NCBI RefSeq assembly: GCF_028281305.1
Contig: NZ_JANQKD010000096.1
Location: forward strand, 62,001-126,000
Length of the DNA stretch: 64,000 nucleotides
Source: Pelagibius sp.
GTDB lineage: Bacteria; Pseudomonadota; Alphaproteobacteria; Kiloniellales; Kiloniellaceae
Direction of reading: 5' to 3'
A model generated the notes under the pieces. It did no database searches, was not told where the DNA came from, and saw only the letters and a program-made list of their open reading frames with translations. Below, piece by piece: positions 34,576 through 44,965 of this stretch. Each line of letters opens with the position of its first letter. Position 1 is the stretch's first letter. The translations under genes were made by a program, and so were the position numbers.

Positions 34576-36777
34576 ATGCCGTTTGGCGATACGCAGTTCT
34601 CTTTCGCAACGGTGATATTGGTCACCGCCATGGCGCCGGCCATGCTGGCCATCATGACGCTCACCCTGGCGCGCCGCGGCGACTCCGCGCCGGCGCTGAC
34701 CTGGTGGTCGGCGGGCCTCGGCATCGAGGCTCTCGGCCTTGCCGCGCTCGCCGTTTCCGCCTGGTACTGGCCAGCCTGCGCAGTGGCCATTCACGAGGGC
34801 AGCCAGGCGGTGACCGCCGTGCTGCTGCTGGGCGGATCCCTCAGCTTCCTCGGCCACCGCATCTACCTGACCCCGCTGCTGCTGGCTGCTGCCGGCATTC
34901 TCGTCGTCACCGTTGGTTGCCTGATCCATTCCGACATGCCGCTGCCTGTGTTCCTGGCCCTGCGGCTGGGCGCCATCGCCGCTGTTGGTGCGGCCGGGCT
35001 GCTCTTCTGGCGCCGCTACCGCAGCGAGCAACGCCTCATATCGATCATCTGCGCAGGGCCGCTGCTGATCTTCGCCACATACCTGTTGACTGAACTGACG
35101 CAGATCTCCACCTCTCCTTCCTGGAACGCGGTTCAGATCGACAGCGAATGGCGGGTGATCCTGCACACCGGCATGACTCTTCTCTGTATGGTGTGCCTGA
35201 TCTCCGCCGTGCAGGAAGCCCTGCAGAGTGCGAAGGCCTCGGCCGAAAAAGCCGCCGACAGCAAGTCGAAGCTGGTGCATGCGATCGTCGAAAGCCTTCC
35301 CGTCGGCGTCTGCATCTTCGATTCCGAGCTGCGCCTGGTCGTCTTTAACCGCGAACTGAGCAAGCTGCTCGGCATTCCCTATGACCTGTTGCGCAGAGGC
35401 ATCACCTTCCAAGACCTCGTGCGCTTCAACGCCGAGCGCGGCGAGTACGGCGAGATCGACATCGAAGAGGAGATCCGCCGCCGCACCTCGATCCTGCTGG
35501 ACAACCAGCAATCGCGCATGGAGCGCGTGCGCCCCGACGGCAGCGTGCTGGAGATGCGCACCCGGCGCCTCGCCAATGGTGCCTATGTGATGGTCTATAC
35601 CGACATCACCGAGACCAAGAAAATCGAAGAAGCGCTGCGCAAGAGCGAGCAGCGCTACGCCCTGGCGCTGCAGGGCGCGAACGAAGGCATCTGGGAGTGG
35701 GGCGACGAGATCAACGGCATCTACGTTTCCCGCCGCCTGAGGGAGATAACCGGCATCGCAGGCATTGGCCCGACGGTGCCCGCCGCAGAATGGTTCGAAC
35801 GGGTCCATCCTGAAGACCTGAGGACCGTACGCCAGCTGATCCGCGAACACCTGCGCGGCGACAGCGAATACTACGATCATGAATACCGGCTGCGCGGCGA
35901 CGACGGGCAGTATCGATGGGTCAGGGCCAGAGGCCTCGGACAGCGGGGGCCGGACGGCCGCGTCTACCGCATGGCCGGCTCGCTCAGCGACGTGACGCAG
36001 CGCAAGATCGCAGAGCAGGAACTGATGAGTGCCAAGGAGGCCGCAGAGTTCGCCAACCGCACCAAGGGCGAATTCCTGGCGACGATGAGCCACGAACTGC
36101 GCACGCCCCTCAACGCCATCATCGGGTTTTCGGAGTTGATCGACAAGCAGGTCTTCGGACCGGTCGGGCACGACAACTACCGCGACTACATCCGCAACAT
36201 CCACGAAAGCGGCAGTCACCTTCTGGCGATCATCAACGACATCCTGGATGTCTCCAAGGCCGAGGCGGGGATGATCGACCTGCATGAAGAAGAGGTCGAT
36301 CTGCGTGACGTGGTCGCCTCCGGGCTGAGGCTGGTCGGCCCGCGTGCGCGCGACAACGGGGTTGCCCTTGAAAGCGAGTTTCACAGTCCCCTGGCCCTTG
36401 TCAGGGCCGACCAGCGCCGGCTGAAGCAGGTTCTGATCAATCTCCTGTCCAATGCCGTCAAATTCACGCCCGCCGGCGGGCGGGTGTTGGTGCGGGCCTG
36501 GGCGACGCCCGGGCAGGGCGCCGGCTTCGAAGTGGCCGACGACGGCATCGGCATCGCGCCGGCGGATCAGGACCGTGTGATGGAGCCCTTTACCCAGGTC
36601 GAATCGAGCCTCAGCCGCAAGCACGAAGGAACCGGCCTGGGTCTGCCGCTCTGCCATGCGCTGATGGAGGTCCACGGCGGCCGCATCACGCTTGAAAGCG
36701 AACTGGGCAAGGGCACGCGGATCTCCGCCCTGCTGCCGGCGGAGCGGGTCAGCAGCAAGACCGTCGACGCGGCCTGA
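34576..36777 (+). CDS. 7TM sensor histidine kinase with two PAS domains
   Basis: 733 residues from ATG 34576; an in-frame GTG at 34543 would add 11, and neither has a clear RBS. The N-terminus holds about seven membrane helices (to roughly residue 215) with short loops, then PAS ([21 protein letters not shown] ...), a second PAS_3-type domain ([16 protein letters not shown] ...), HisKA with [13 protein letters not shown] and HATPase_c ([23 protein letters not shown]). No response regulator is adjacent. It starts 182 bp after apt and is a second orphan kinase in this window. Confidence 0.9.
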   Translation: MPFGDTQFSFATVILVTAMAPAMLAIMTLTLARRGDSAPALTWWSAGLGIEALGLAALAVSAWYWPACAVAIHEGSQAVTAVLLLGGSLSFLGHRIYLTPLLLAAAGILVVTVGCLIHSDMPLPVFLALRLGAIAAVGAAGLLFWRRYRSEQRLISIICAGPLLIFATYLLTELTQISTSPSWNAVQIDSEWRVILHTGMTLLCMVCLISAVQEALQSAKASAEKAADSKSKLVHAIVESLPVGVCIFDSELRLVVFNRELSKLLGIPYDLLRRGITFQDLVRFNAERGEYGEIDIEEEIRRRTSILLDNQQSRMERVRPDGSVLEMRTRRLANGAYVMVYTDITETKKIEEALRKSEQRYALALQGANEGIWEWGDEINGIYVSRRLREITGIAGIGPTVPAAEWFERVHPEDLRTVRQLIREHLRGDSEYYDHEYRLRGDDGQYRWVRARGLGQRGPDGRVYRMAGSLSDVTQRKIAEQELMSAKEAAEFANRTKGEFLATMSHELRTPLNAIIGFSELIDKQVFGPVGHDNYRDYIRNIHESGSHLLAIINDILDVSKAEAGMIDLHEEEVDLRDVVASGLRLVGPRARDNGVALESEFHSPLALVRADQRRLKQVLINLLSNAVKFTPAGGRVLVRAWATPGQGAGFEVADDGIGIAPADQDRVMEPFTQVESSLSRKHEGTGLGLPLCHALMEVHGGRITLESELGKGTRISALLPAERVSSKTVDAA

Positions 36778-36796
36778 GCCGCCCGGACGGCCGCCG

Positions 36797-38044
36797 CTAC
36801 GACACCGGGTCTTCCTCGCCGCTGCGGCAGAGCGCTTCGGCAAAGGCCAGGAGGTCCTCGTCGGCGCCGTAAGGGGCAATGAGGGAAAGCCCCACGGGGC
36901 AGCCCTCGACCCGGGCCAACGGCAGCGTGACCTGCGGCAGGCACGAGAGGCCGGAGATACTGGTCAGGCATAGGACGGCGCTGCGGTGGGCACGCAAGGC
37001 CTCGGCATCGCCGTCATCGCGCGGAGCGATACCCGGAGCCGTCGGCAGCACCAAAAGGGCGTCGTCGCCCAGAAGCTCCGTCAAGCGGGCGGTAAAGACG
37101 TCCCGCAACGGCCGGGCGATCTTCGCCTGCTCTTCGGTAATGCTGTGCGCCCAGTCGAAGCGCTCCTGGACCTCGGGCCCGAACGCCGGTTTCGTCTCGG
37201 CAATCCAGCGTCCATGGGTGGCGACGATCTCGCGGGCCTGGAGATGGCGGAAGTGCCACATCCAGTCTTCCAGGCTGAGGTTCTCTCCTGCGGCCAGGAC
37301 CACACTGCGCGATCCGATGCGCTGGTTCAGTCGCTCGATCAGCGGCACCAGCGCCGCCTGAACGGCCGACGTCGCCAGCGCCAGGGCGTCTTCGGCGACC
37401 AGCAGGCGCTTCCAGCGCTCAACCCGGCCACCGGAGGTCCCCAGCAGCACCAGACCGACGCGCCGCAGCAGCTCTGCATCGCGGGCAAACCACCCGACCG
37501 TGTCGAAGCTGGGTGCCAGAGGCATGACACCGGTCAGGGAGATGCGGTCGTGGCTGGGCCGCATGCCAAAGAGGCCGCAATAGCTGGCGGGAATGCGCAC
37601 CGAGCCGCCGGTGTCGCTGCCCAGCGCCGTATCGGCCAAGCCGCCCGCCACCGCGGAGGCTGAACCGCAGGAGGAACCGCCGGGAATGCGCCCGGGCGCG
37701 TTCACATTGGTCGGCGTGCCGTAGTGATGGTTCTGACCGTTCAGGCTGAAGGCCAACTCATCCGTTACGGTCTTTCCGACCAGCCGGGCCCCGGCGTCCA
37801 AAAGGGCGCTCACCGTCGGCGCATGGGCCGTCGCGGGCCCGTGGGTGCGCATCCAGTCCGGATTGCCGCAGCCTGTCACGTAGCCGTCGATGTCGAAGAT
37901 GTCCTTCGCCGCAAAACCGAGCCCGGCCAGAGGGCCAGTGCCGGCACCTTCTATCTCCGGCTGCGGTGCCGGTACGAAGGCGCCCAATGCGTCCCAGGGA
38001 GGTCGACCCTCGTCAAGGCCGGCAAACGGGTCCTGGTCGTTCAT
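36797..38044 (-). CDS. Amidase-signature family hydrolase
   Basis: 415 residues from ATG 38044, preceded by GAGAGGGGAG; an ATG ten codons upstream is less likely. The Ser-cisSer-Lys triad region is visible: GFAAKDIFDIDG (Lys), GGSSCGSASAVAGG (cis-Ser) and GSDTGGSVRIPASYCGLFG (nucleophile Ser). The later part, with an HSITEEQAKIARPL segment, resembles short amidases that act on small amides. The substrate is unknown. It is convergent with the histidine kinase, 19 bp apart. Confidence 0.92.
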   Translation of the reverse strand: MNDQDPFAGLDEGRPPWDALGAFVPAPQPEIEGAGTGPLAGLGFAAKDIFDIDGYVTGCGNPDWMRTHGPATAHAPTVSALLDAGARLVGKTVTDELAFSLNGQNHHYGTPTNVNAPGRIPGGSSCGSASAVAGGLADTALGSDTGGSVRIPASYCGLFGMRPSHDRISLTGVMPLAPSFDTVGWFARDAELLRRVGLVLLGTSGGRVERWKRLLVAEDALALATSAVQAALVPLIERLNQRIGSRSVVLAAGENLSLEDWMWHFRHLQAREIVATHGRWIAETKPAFGPEVQERFDWAHSITEEQAKIARPLRDVFTARLTELLGDDALLVLPTAPGIAPRDDGDAEALRAHRSAVLCLTSISGLSCLPQVTLPLARVEGCPVGLSLIAPYGADEDLLAFAEALCRSGEEDPVS

Positions 38045-38185
38045 GCGCTCCCCTCTCAAGACGGATGGCTTCAAAGGCCGCCCGGGACGCCTTCGCGCCC
38101 CTGCCGTTCCACCAACTCCGGATTAAGCTGAATCGGCTCTGCGAACAACTGTGCTGTGCGGGGCCCCGGCATTCCCGGCGGCCCC

Positions 38186-38241
38186 GATGCCAGAGTCCCG
38201 ATGCCAGAGTACCGGTGCCAGAGTCCCGGTGACAGAGTCCC
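38186..38241. repeat. 14-bp tandem repeat, four copies
   Basis: GATGCCAGAGTCCC at 38186-38199, then three copies with one or two changes each (38200, 38214, 38228), and a decayed fifth. It lies between the stop of the small secreted-protein gene (38262) and the start of the minus-strand amidase (38044). Confidence 0.93.
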
Positions 38242-38261
38242 GGAGCCGCAGTCTGGCCGTA

Positions 38262-38573
38262 CTAGGTCGCCGTCTCGTCGATGTCCGGATCCTCCGGCTT
38301 GCGCGGGGCCTGCGGATCCTTGCGCCGGATGATGATGTCGCCGTTGTCGAGCATCTCCGGAAGCTCATACTGTGGTATGCTGTCGACCAGAAGCCGAAGC
38401 GCGCGCATCATCTGCTCCAGGCCTTCGCGCGCCAGTTCACCCGGTTCCTCGCTCTCGGTGAGCTGCCGGTCGGCGGCAAAGGCCGTGCAGCAGGGCGCCA
38501 GAGCGACACCCGCTCCGGACAACAGGGCCACCGCAAAAGCGGCAGGAATGAAGGCTTTTCGTGACGCGCGCAT
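38262..38573 (-). CDS. Small exported protein with a conserved IPQYE/NGDIIIRRK core
   Basis: 103 residues from ATG 38573 (MRASRKAFIPAAFAVALLSG); an ATG 11 codons upstream is possible. It has a signal peptide ending near CCTAFAA. The mature part is a helix (REGLEQMMRALRLLVDSIPQYELPEML) followed by DNGDIIIRRKDPQAPRKPEDP and an acidic end. Similar short proteins in alphaproteobacteria are often labelled AAA+ ATPase, but no Walker motif exists here, so that label would be wrong. Function unknown. Confidence 0.75.
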   Translation of the reverse strand: MRASRKAFIPAAFAVALLSGAGVALAPCCTAFAADRQLTESEEPGELAREGLEQMMRALRLLVDSIPQYELPEMLDNGDIIIRRKDPQAPRKPEDPDIDETAT

Positions 38574-38724
38574 AGTCGTTCTCCGCTTCAAGAGGCTCGA
38601 TCTCACAACGCGTGGGGCCGGACCCCTATTCCACCTTTATTCTAGCCTACACGCAGAAAGTGGCCAGTTTCGGGCAAACAGCCGCGGCGAAACGAAAATC
38701 GTCACGCCATGCATACGCCCGGGT

Positions 38725-38792
38725 CCCGCTTCTCGACAGACCCCGCTTCTCGACAGACCCCGCTTCTCGACAGACCCCGCTTCTCGACAGAC
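38725..38792. repeat. 17-bp tandem repeat, four perfect copies
   Basis: CCCGCTTCTCGACAGAC at 38725, 38742, 38759 and 38776, all identical. It lies 72 bp before the start of the downstream amidase, in the gap between two divergent genes. Perfect identity implies recent expansion by slippage. Confidence 0.97.
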
Positions 38793-38864
38793 TCTGGCCC
38801 GCCATGCCAGGAATCGCGTCCGGAGACGGCAGTTGCAGACAGGCAAGAGGGGCCCAGCCAGCCT

Positions 38865-40277
38865 ATGAGCACCGAGATTGCAATGATGACGGCCAACGCG
38901 CTGTTGGCGGCCTACCGCGCCGCAGAGCTGTCGCCGGTAGAGGTCACCGAGGCGGTTCTCAAGAGGATCGAGACCGTCAACCCCGCCCTCAACGCCTTCA
39001 ATGTGATCGATGCCGAGGGTGCCCTGGCGGCAGCGCGGGAGTCGGAGGAGCGCTGGCGCCTCGGTGCGCCGCGCGGCCGTCTGGACGGCTGCCCCGCGTC
39101 CGTGAAGGACATCCTGCTGACCCGCGGCTGGCCGACCTTGCGCGGCTCCAAGGCGATCGACCCTGCGCAGGACTGGGCGGAGGATGCCCCTGCGGTCGCC
39201 CGGCTGAAGGAGCACGGGGCCGTCATCCTGGGCAAGACGACGACGCCGGAGTTCGGTTGGAAGGGGGTGACCGACTCGCCGGTCACCGGCATCACCCGCA
39301 ACCCCTGGAACCCCGAGACGACCCCGGGCGGCTCCAGCGGCGGCGCCGCAGCGGCCCTGGCGTCCGGCATGGGCGCCCTGGCGCTGGGCACCGATGGCGG
39401 CGGTTCCATCCGCATTCCGGCCGCCTTCACCGGAACCTACGGCATCAAGCCCTCCTTCGGGCGGGTACCGGCCTATCCGCTGAGCCCCTTCGGCACCGTC
39501 TCCCATGTCGGGCCGATGACCCGGAGCGTCGACGACGCGGCGCTGCTGCTGTCGGTGCTGGCCGAGCCCGACCCCCGCGACGCTTACAGCCTGCCTTACG
39601 ATGCGACGGACTACATGAACGGCCTCAACGACGGCATCGAGGGGCTGAAGGTCGCCTATGCGCCGAGCCTCGGCGGTCATACCGTGGACCCGGAGGTGGC
39701 GGCGCTGGTGGCCAAGGCCGCCTGGAGCTTCGCCGACCTGGGGGCCGAGGTGGAGCTGGCCGAACCGGATTTCTCAGGCGCCGATGCCGTGTTCCGCTGC
39801 CTCTGGTATGCCGGTGCGGCGAACCTGATGCGCCGCTTCGATGCCGCGGCACAGGCGCAGATGGACCCGGGCTTCCGCGAGATCGCCGAAGACGGTGCCC
39901 GCTATGGCCTGCTCGACTATCTGGAGGCGGTTGCCCGCCGCGAAGCCTTCATCGTCGAGGCCAACCGCTTCCACAGCGACTACGACCTGCTGCTGACGCC
40001 GGCCCTGCCGCTTTCCGCTTTCGAGGCTGGCCTCGAGGTGCCGGCGGAGAGCGGTATGACCCGCTGGCCGGACTGGACGCCCTTCAGCTATCCCTTCAAC
40101 CTGACGCAACAGCCCGCAGCCGCCCTGCCCTGCGGTCTTACCACCCAGGGCCTGCCGGTAGCCCTGCAGATTGTCGGGCCGCGCTATGCCGATGCTTTGG
40201 TGTTGAGGGCCTCACGCGCCTTCGAAGCGGCCCACCCCTGGCGCTTCCCCGACCTCGGCCAGACACTTGCAGCGTGA
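38865..40277 (+). CDS. Amidase-signature family hydrolase (AtzF/GatA-like)
   Basis: 470 residues from ATG 38865, with AAGAGGGG upstream; the open frame extends through the tandem repeat but that part cannot be protein of this family. The catalytic region is intact: CPASVKDILLTRGWPT (Lys), GGSSGGAAAALASGMG (cis-Ser) and GTDGGGSIRIPAAFTGTYGIKPS (nucleophile). The C-terminal part (PFSYPFNLTQQPAAALPCGLT) is typical. It is a different subgroup from the amidase at 36797-38044. It is convergent with the retropepsin-like gene, four bases apart. Confidence 0.93.
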   Translation: MSTEIAMMTANALLAAYRAAELSPVEVTEAVLKRIETVNPALNAFNVIDAEGALAAARESEERWRLGAPRGRLDGCPASVKDILLTRGWPTLRGSKAIDPAQDWAEDAPAVARLKEHGAVILGKTTTPEFGWKGVTDSPVTGITRNPWNPETTPGGSSGGAAAALASGMGALALGTDGGGSIRIPAAFTGTYGIKPSFGRVPAYPLSPFGTVSHVGPMTRSVDDAALLLSVLAEPDPRDAYSLPYDATDYMNGLNDGIEGLKVAYAPSLGGHTVDPEVAALVAKAAWSFADLGAEVELAEPDFSGADAVFRCLWYAGAANLMRRFDAAAQAQMDPGFREIAEDGARYGLLDYLEAVARREAFIVEANRFHSDYDLLLTPALPLSAFEAGLEVPAESGMTRWPDWTPFSYPFNLTQQPAAALPCGLTTQGLPVALQIVGPRYADALVLRASRAFEAAHPWRFPDLGQTLAA

Positions 40278-40281
40278 GGCG

Positions 40282-40863
40282 CTACCAGGTCAGAATCATC
40301 GTGTCGCCGCGGAACTCGTAGCTTTCAAAGCGTTTCAGGAAGCTCATCCCGAGGAGCGATATGGACCCCGGGGCTTCGCCGACCGACGCGGGCAGGTCGT
40401 AGAACTCCAACTGGCCGATGCGCACCGAACGCAGTTCCACCGGGGCGGCGCGGATCTCTCCATTGGCTGTCTCGTAGCGTTGACTGAAGGTCAGACGCTC
40501 TTTGGACCAGCCGAGAGTCTCCGCATCCTGGGGAGTCAGAAAGATCGAGCTGGCGCCGGTGTCCACCAGAAAGCGGATGACCTCTCCGTCCACGGTCGCG
40601 TCGACCATGAAGTGGCCGTGAGCGCCGGCCTTGAGGACGATCTCGCTGCCACCCTGAGAACCGGCTTGTGCGCCTGCACCGGGCACCGCCGAGACCTGCG
40701 CCGCAGGTTCTTCAGGATCGCCAAGATCGGCCATCCCGTCGTTGCGATCGATCAGCAGAACGACCACGAACCCGATGACCACGACAGCGGCGGCCAGCCG
40801 CAGGGTGTGGCCGAGCAAGCCGGTGGAAACGACCGCGCCCCCCTCGTCCCTGTAGTCTGCCAT
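40282..40863 (-). CDS. Membrane-anchored retropepsin-like aspartic protease
   Basis: 193 residues. One N-terminal membrane helix (about 20-38), a low-complexity linker (about 45-72), then a clan AA single-domain aspartic protease: FMVDATVDGEVIRFLVDTGASS with the catalytic Asp101 in DTGA, ETLGWSKERLTFSQRYETANGE, and the closing SISLLGMSFLKRFESYEFRGD. This matches the TIGR02281 group of proteobacterial retropepsin-like proteins, whose substrates are unknown. The protease domain is predicted to face the periplasm. The 212 bp upstream show nothing recognisable. Confidence 0.9.
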   Translation of the reverse strand: MADYRDEGGAVVSTGLLGHTLRLAAAVVVIGFVVVLLIDRNDGMADLGDPEEPAAQVSAVPGAGAQAGSQGGSEIVLKAGAHGHFMVDATVDGEVIRFLVDTGASSIFLTPQDAETLGWSKERLTFSQRYETANGEIRAAPVELRSVRIGQLEFYDLPASVGEAPGSISLLGMSFLKRFESYEFRGDTMILTW

Positions 40864-41075
40864 GACGGCTCCTCTCTGCCGCGATCCTGCCGAAGGCGGC
40901 TCGCGCCGGCCCCGTCATCCGGTGGCAGAATCCCGGTGGTCTCCCCCGAGAAGCGATCATCGTGGAGACTTCGGGTTAAGGCTTTTCTTATGGCCTTGGT
41001 TAACGAGCGGGCCGGGGCATGCTCACTTCAGCCTCAGTTTTCATTGCGACTTCAGTGGCTTAGCCATAGGAACCC

Positions 41076-41873
41076 CTAAACCGCCGTAAAACCGCCCTCC
41101 AGCATCACAATAGCCCCGTTCATCAGGTCCGAAGCGGGCGAGGCCATGTAGAGGGCGAGGTCGGCGACCTCCACCGGCTCGCCGAAGCGCCCCAGCGGGG
41201 TTCGGTCAAGCATGGGCTGGCCCTTGGCGGGATCGCCCCAGACCTCGCGGCCCATCGGGGTCAGGATGATCGTCGGGCAGATGGCGTTGACCTGAATGTT
41301 GTGTGGTGCCCACTCCACCATCATGGACTTGGTGAGGGCGTTGAGACCGCCCTTGGAGGAGGCATAGGCCGCGTGCTCCGGCAGCGCGATCACCCCGGTC
41401 TGGGAGGAGATGTTGATGATCTTGCCGCCGCCTTGCGCGATCATGCCGGGCGCGAAGGCTTTGCCCAGCAGGAAAGGCGCCCGCAGATTGATTGCCATGG
41501 TGCGGTCCCAGTCTTCGACGCTCGCCTCCAGCAATGGCGCGACCAGGGCGACCCCGGCGCTGTTCACCAGGATGTCGACGCTGCCGAAGTAATCGAGCGC
41601 CAGGGACGCCGCCTCGTCCACGCCCTCGATGCTGGCGAGGTCCGCCTTGACGCCGAGGCACCGCCGGCCCCTGGCTTCGATCACCTCGCAGACGGCGGAA
41701 AGCCCAGCCTGGTCGCGGCCCATGGCGACGATGTCGGCGCCCGCCTCCGCAAAGACCCGGCAGATCTCGTTGCCGATACCCTTGGTGGCACCGGTCACGA
41801 CGGCCTTCTTGCCGTTGAGCGAAAAACGGTCGACCCAGGTCGTTCCCGCTTCTTGATCGGAAGCATCGGGCAT
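41076..41873 (-). CDS. SDR-family oxidoreductase (polyol or sugar dehydrogenase-like)
   Basis: 265 residues from ATG 41873, with GGGAGGG upstream; the frame upstream is the shadow of the SIS gene. Classical SDR features: TGATKGIG for NAD(P) binding, NSAG, catalytic Ser in NISSQTG and YASSK. GFTAV at the end is the usual glycine-rich closure. It resembles gluconate 5-dehydrogenase/polyol dehydrogenase-like enzymes. It is the last gene of the minus arm of the sugar locus, 10 bp after the SIS gene. Confidence 0.92.
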   Translation of the reverse strand: MPDASDQEAGTTWVDRFSLNGKKAVVTGATKGIGNEICRVFAEAGADIVAMGRDQAGLSAVCEVIEARGRRCLGVKADLASIEGVDEAASLALDYFGSVDILVNSAGVALVAPLLEASVEDWDRTMAINLRAPFLLGKAFAPGMIAQGGGKIINISSQTGVIALPEHAAYASSKGGLNALTKSMMVEWAPHNIQVNAICPTIILTPMGREVWGDPAKGQPMLDRTPLGRFGEPVEVADLALYMASPASDLMNGAIVMLEGGFTAV

Positions 41874-41883
41874 GACGCCCTCC

Positions 41884-42447
41884 CTATTCCAGATTCGTAT
41901 GCCGGGCCCGCATCGTCTCGGCGGTTTCGCCGAGACGGTCGCGCAGGCGCAGGACCAGCAGTTCAAAGGCGATGAACTGAACGCCTTCATAGAGCGAGCC
42001 CATCGGCAAGACCGAAGCCGCGGCGGGCTGCTGATCATCGGCCATGGTCTGCGCCGGCAGCAGTACCACGAGTTCGCAGGCTTTAGGAACGGCGCCGCCG
42101 GGCTGTGCGGTGAAACAGGCCGTAAGGGCACCGGCGGCGGACGCCGTCTCCACCAGGGCGGCCACCGTGCCGAAATGGCCCGGGCCGGCGGAGACCAACA
42201 AGAGGTCGCCCTTGCCGAGGGGCGGCGTCGTCATGTCGCCCACCACATGGGCCTGCAGGCCGAGATGGAAAAGGCGCATGGCGAGGGCCCTCATCATCAA
42301 CCCTTCCCGTCCGACACCGTGCAGCGCAATCCGGTTTGCGGCGACGATGGCATCGATCAGGGATTCGACGGCGCCGTCGTCCACCGCCAGCACCGCCGCG
42401 CGGAGTTCCGCAACGCCCTGCTCGGCCAAACTCTGCCATGGCGCCAT
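41884..42447 (-). CDS. SIS-domain sugar-phosphate isomerase-like protein
   Basis: 187 residues from ATG 42447, with AGAGGGGGG upstream. It is a single SIS domain: RIALHGVGREGLMMRALAMRLFHLG, GDLLLVSAGPGHFGTVAALV and the later EGVQFIAFELLVLRLRDRLG. Size and layout are those of 6-phospho-3-hexuloisomerase. The real substrate is probably the ketose or aldose phosphate made in this locus. It is tightly packed between the SDR and glycerol-1-phosphate dehydrogenase genes. Confidence 0.87.
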   Translation of the reverse strand: MAPWQSLAEQGVAELRAAVLAVDDGAVESLIDAIVAANRIALHGVGREGLMMRALAMRLFHLGLQAHVVGDMTTPPLGKGDLLLVSAGPGHFGTVAALVETASAAGALTACFTAQPGGAVPKACELVVLLPAQTMADDQQPAAASVLPMGSLYEGVQFIAFELLVLRLRDRLGETAETMRARHTNLE

Positions 42448-42488
42448 CAACCATTCCCCCCTCTTGTCGCTGCGGCCTTCCAGGGACC

Positions 42489-43847
42489 TCAGGGCGCCGC
42501 TGCGACCGCAAAGACCGTGTCCGTCGCCGCCGCCAGCAGGCCGGTTTCGGCCAGGAAGTCCAGCACGGTGTAGCGCCGCCGCATAAAGCGTGCCCTGAGC
42601 ACTGTCGCCTTGGTGTGCGCCGGATCCAGGCCGATTCCACCGGCACTGGCCGGCGCACCCGCAGCGGCGAGCAGACGGCGCATCTCTGCAGCACTCAGCA
42701 ACTGCGTCTTCAGCCTGCCACGGAGCGCCGGCCAAGTCTTCACAATGCGCTCCAACCGCTCGGCCTGGGTGTCCCGCGACGGCAGCTTGATCATGGTCTC
42801 GGCAAGCGCACGCTCCGCGACAGCGGGCTCGGGAAAGGCCTGCCGGATGGTGGCTTCAATCGCATCCGGGCCCGGCCTGCCAGCCAGGACCCGGTCCCTG
42901 TCCAGCCTGGTCAGGTCCTGATCCAACAGCCAGTCGAAAAGCGCGAGCGTGGCAAGGGTGCCGACGGCCACGCAGGCGCCGTGGGAAACCGGCTGCCCGC
43001 CATGACTGAGGTTCTCCATCTCCCAGAGGTGGGCGATCTGATGGTCGGCGCCGGAGGCCGGGCGCGAGGAGCCATGGAACTCCATGGCCAGCCCGGTCAC
43101 CGTCAGCCCGGCGAAAAGACCCGCCGTCGCCGCAGGATCGCGCGCGGCCAGGGCCGCCGGATCGGCCAGCCAGTCGCGCAGCCGGTCCTGCACCAGCGGC
43201 CAGGCGACGCTATCCAAGGGCTCGATACCCAGCGCATCGGCCAGAATCCAGTCCCCGCCCGCCGGAACCTTGCCGGCAAGATCGCCGTATCCCCAGCCTG
43301 TCATTTCGGCCGGCGCGGCGGCAATGACGTCGAGGTCGGCCAGAATGGCGCGCGGCGGCGCGCAGGGAATGGTGTGCTTGAAGCCGTCCTCCACCAGCGG
43401 CGCGCCGGCGCTGGCATAGCCGTCCATGGAGGCCGCGGTCGCAACGCAGAAGAAGGGCTGGCCCTCCATAAAGGCTGCGTGTTTGACGAGATCGGTGAGG
43501 ACCCCCGAGCCCACGGACACCGGAACCGCTTCGCCGTCGGCTGCCTGCCAGCGGGCGCGGACCTCCTGTGCCAAGGCGAGGGTTGGTTTCGGCCGTGGCC
43601 TGCTGGGAAGCACCATCCGCTCCACCGCGATGCCGCATGCCTGCAGAACGGCGTCAAGCCGCGCGCCCGCCGCGGCCATGGTGTTGTCGTCGGCAATCAG
43701 AAAAGCCCGCTCGGCCCCGAAACACTCCTTAAAGACTGCACCAGCCTGCGAAAGGGCGTCGCGGTCGACCAGGATGCGATCGATATGGCGCGACCGCGCC
43801 ACCGCCGGCGCCACCAGATCCTCAAGCTGCTGTTTCCAGTCAGACAT
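42489..43847 (-). CDS. AraM-type sn-glycerol-1-phosphate dehydrogenase-like protein
   Basis: 452 residues of the iron-containing alcohol dehydrogenase/dehydroquinate synthase fold. The G1PDH/AraM subgroup is indicated by VGSGVLTDLVKHAAF, the metal and substrate region CVATAASMDGYASAGAPL, DLAGKVPAGGDWIL, the His-containing ASGADHQIAHLWEM and the SHGACVAVG block. In Bacillus, AraM makes glycerol-1-phosphate and is encoded within the arabinose operon. Finding it in an alphaproteobacterial sugar locus suggests either G1P metabolism or an unrecognised polyol-phosphate substrate. Confidence 0.88.
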   Translation of the reverse strand: MSDWKQQLEDLVAPAVARSRHIDRILVDRDALSQAGAVFKECFGAERAFLIADDNTMAAAGARLDAVLQACGIAVERMVLPSRPRPKPTLALAQEVRARWQAADGEAVPVSVGSGVLTDLVKHAAFMEGQPFFCVATAASMDGYASAGAPLVEDGFKHTIPCAPPRAILADLDVIAAAPAEMTGWGYGDLAGKVPAGGDWILADALGIEPLDSVAWPLVQDRLRDWLADPAALAARDPAATAGLFAGLTVTGLAMEFHGSSRPASGADHQIAHLWEMENLSHGGQPVSHGACVAVGTLATLALFDWLLDQDLTRLDRDRVLAGRPGPDAIEATIRQAFPEPAVAERALAETMIKLPSRDTQAERLERIVKTWPALRGRLKTQLLSAAEMRRLLAAAGAPASAGGIGLDPAHTKATVLRARFMRRRYTVLDFLAETGLLAAATDTVFAVAAAP

Positions 43848-43894
43848 GCGCTTCCTTCGCTCCTGCCCGCACCAAAGCGCGCTCTCGGCGGCGC

Positions 43895-44965
<1,071 letters not shown>

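Noticed and set aside
34471..36879. Minus-strand open frame of 802 codons opposite the second histidine kinase
   Set aside because: It is an antisense shadow of clear PAS, HisKA and HATPase domains, with no family features of its own.
38262..38573. Annotation as an AAA+ ATPase
   Set aside because: It is too short, has a signal peptide, and has no Walker A or B motif.
38709..38864. Longer N-terminus of the amidase starting at 38709
   Set aside because: The extra 52 codons are encoded by the 17-bp tandem repeat and are unlike amidases; ATG 38865 has an RBS and the normal N-terminus.
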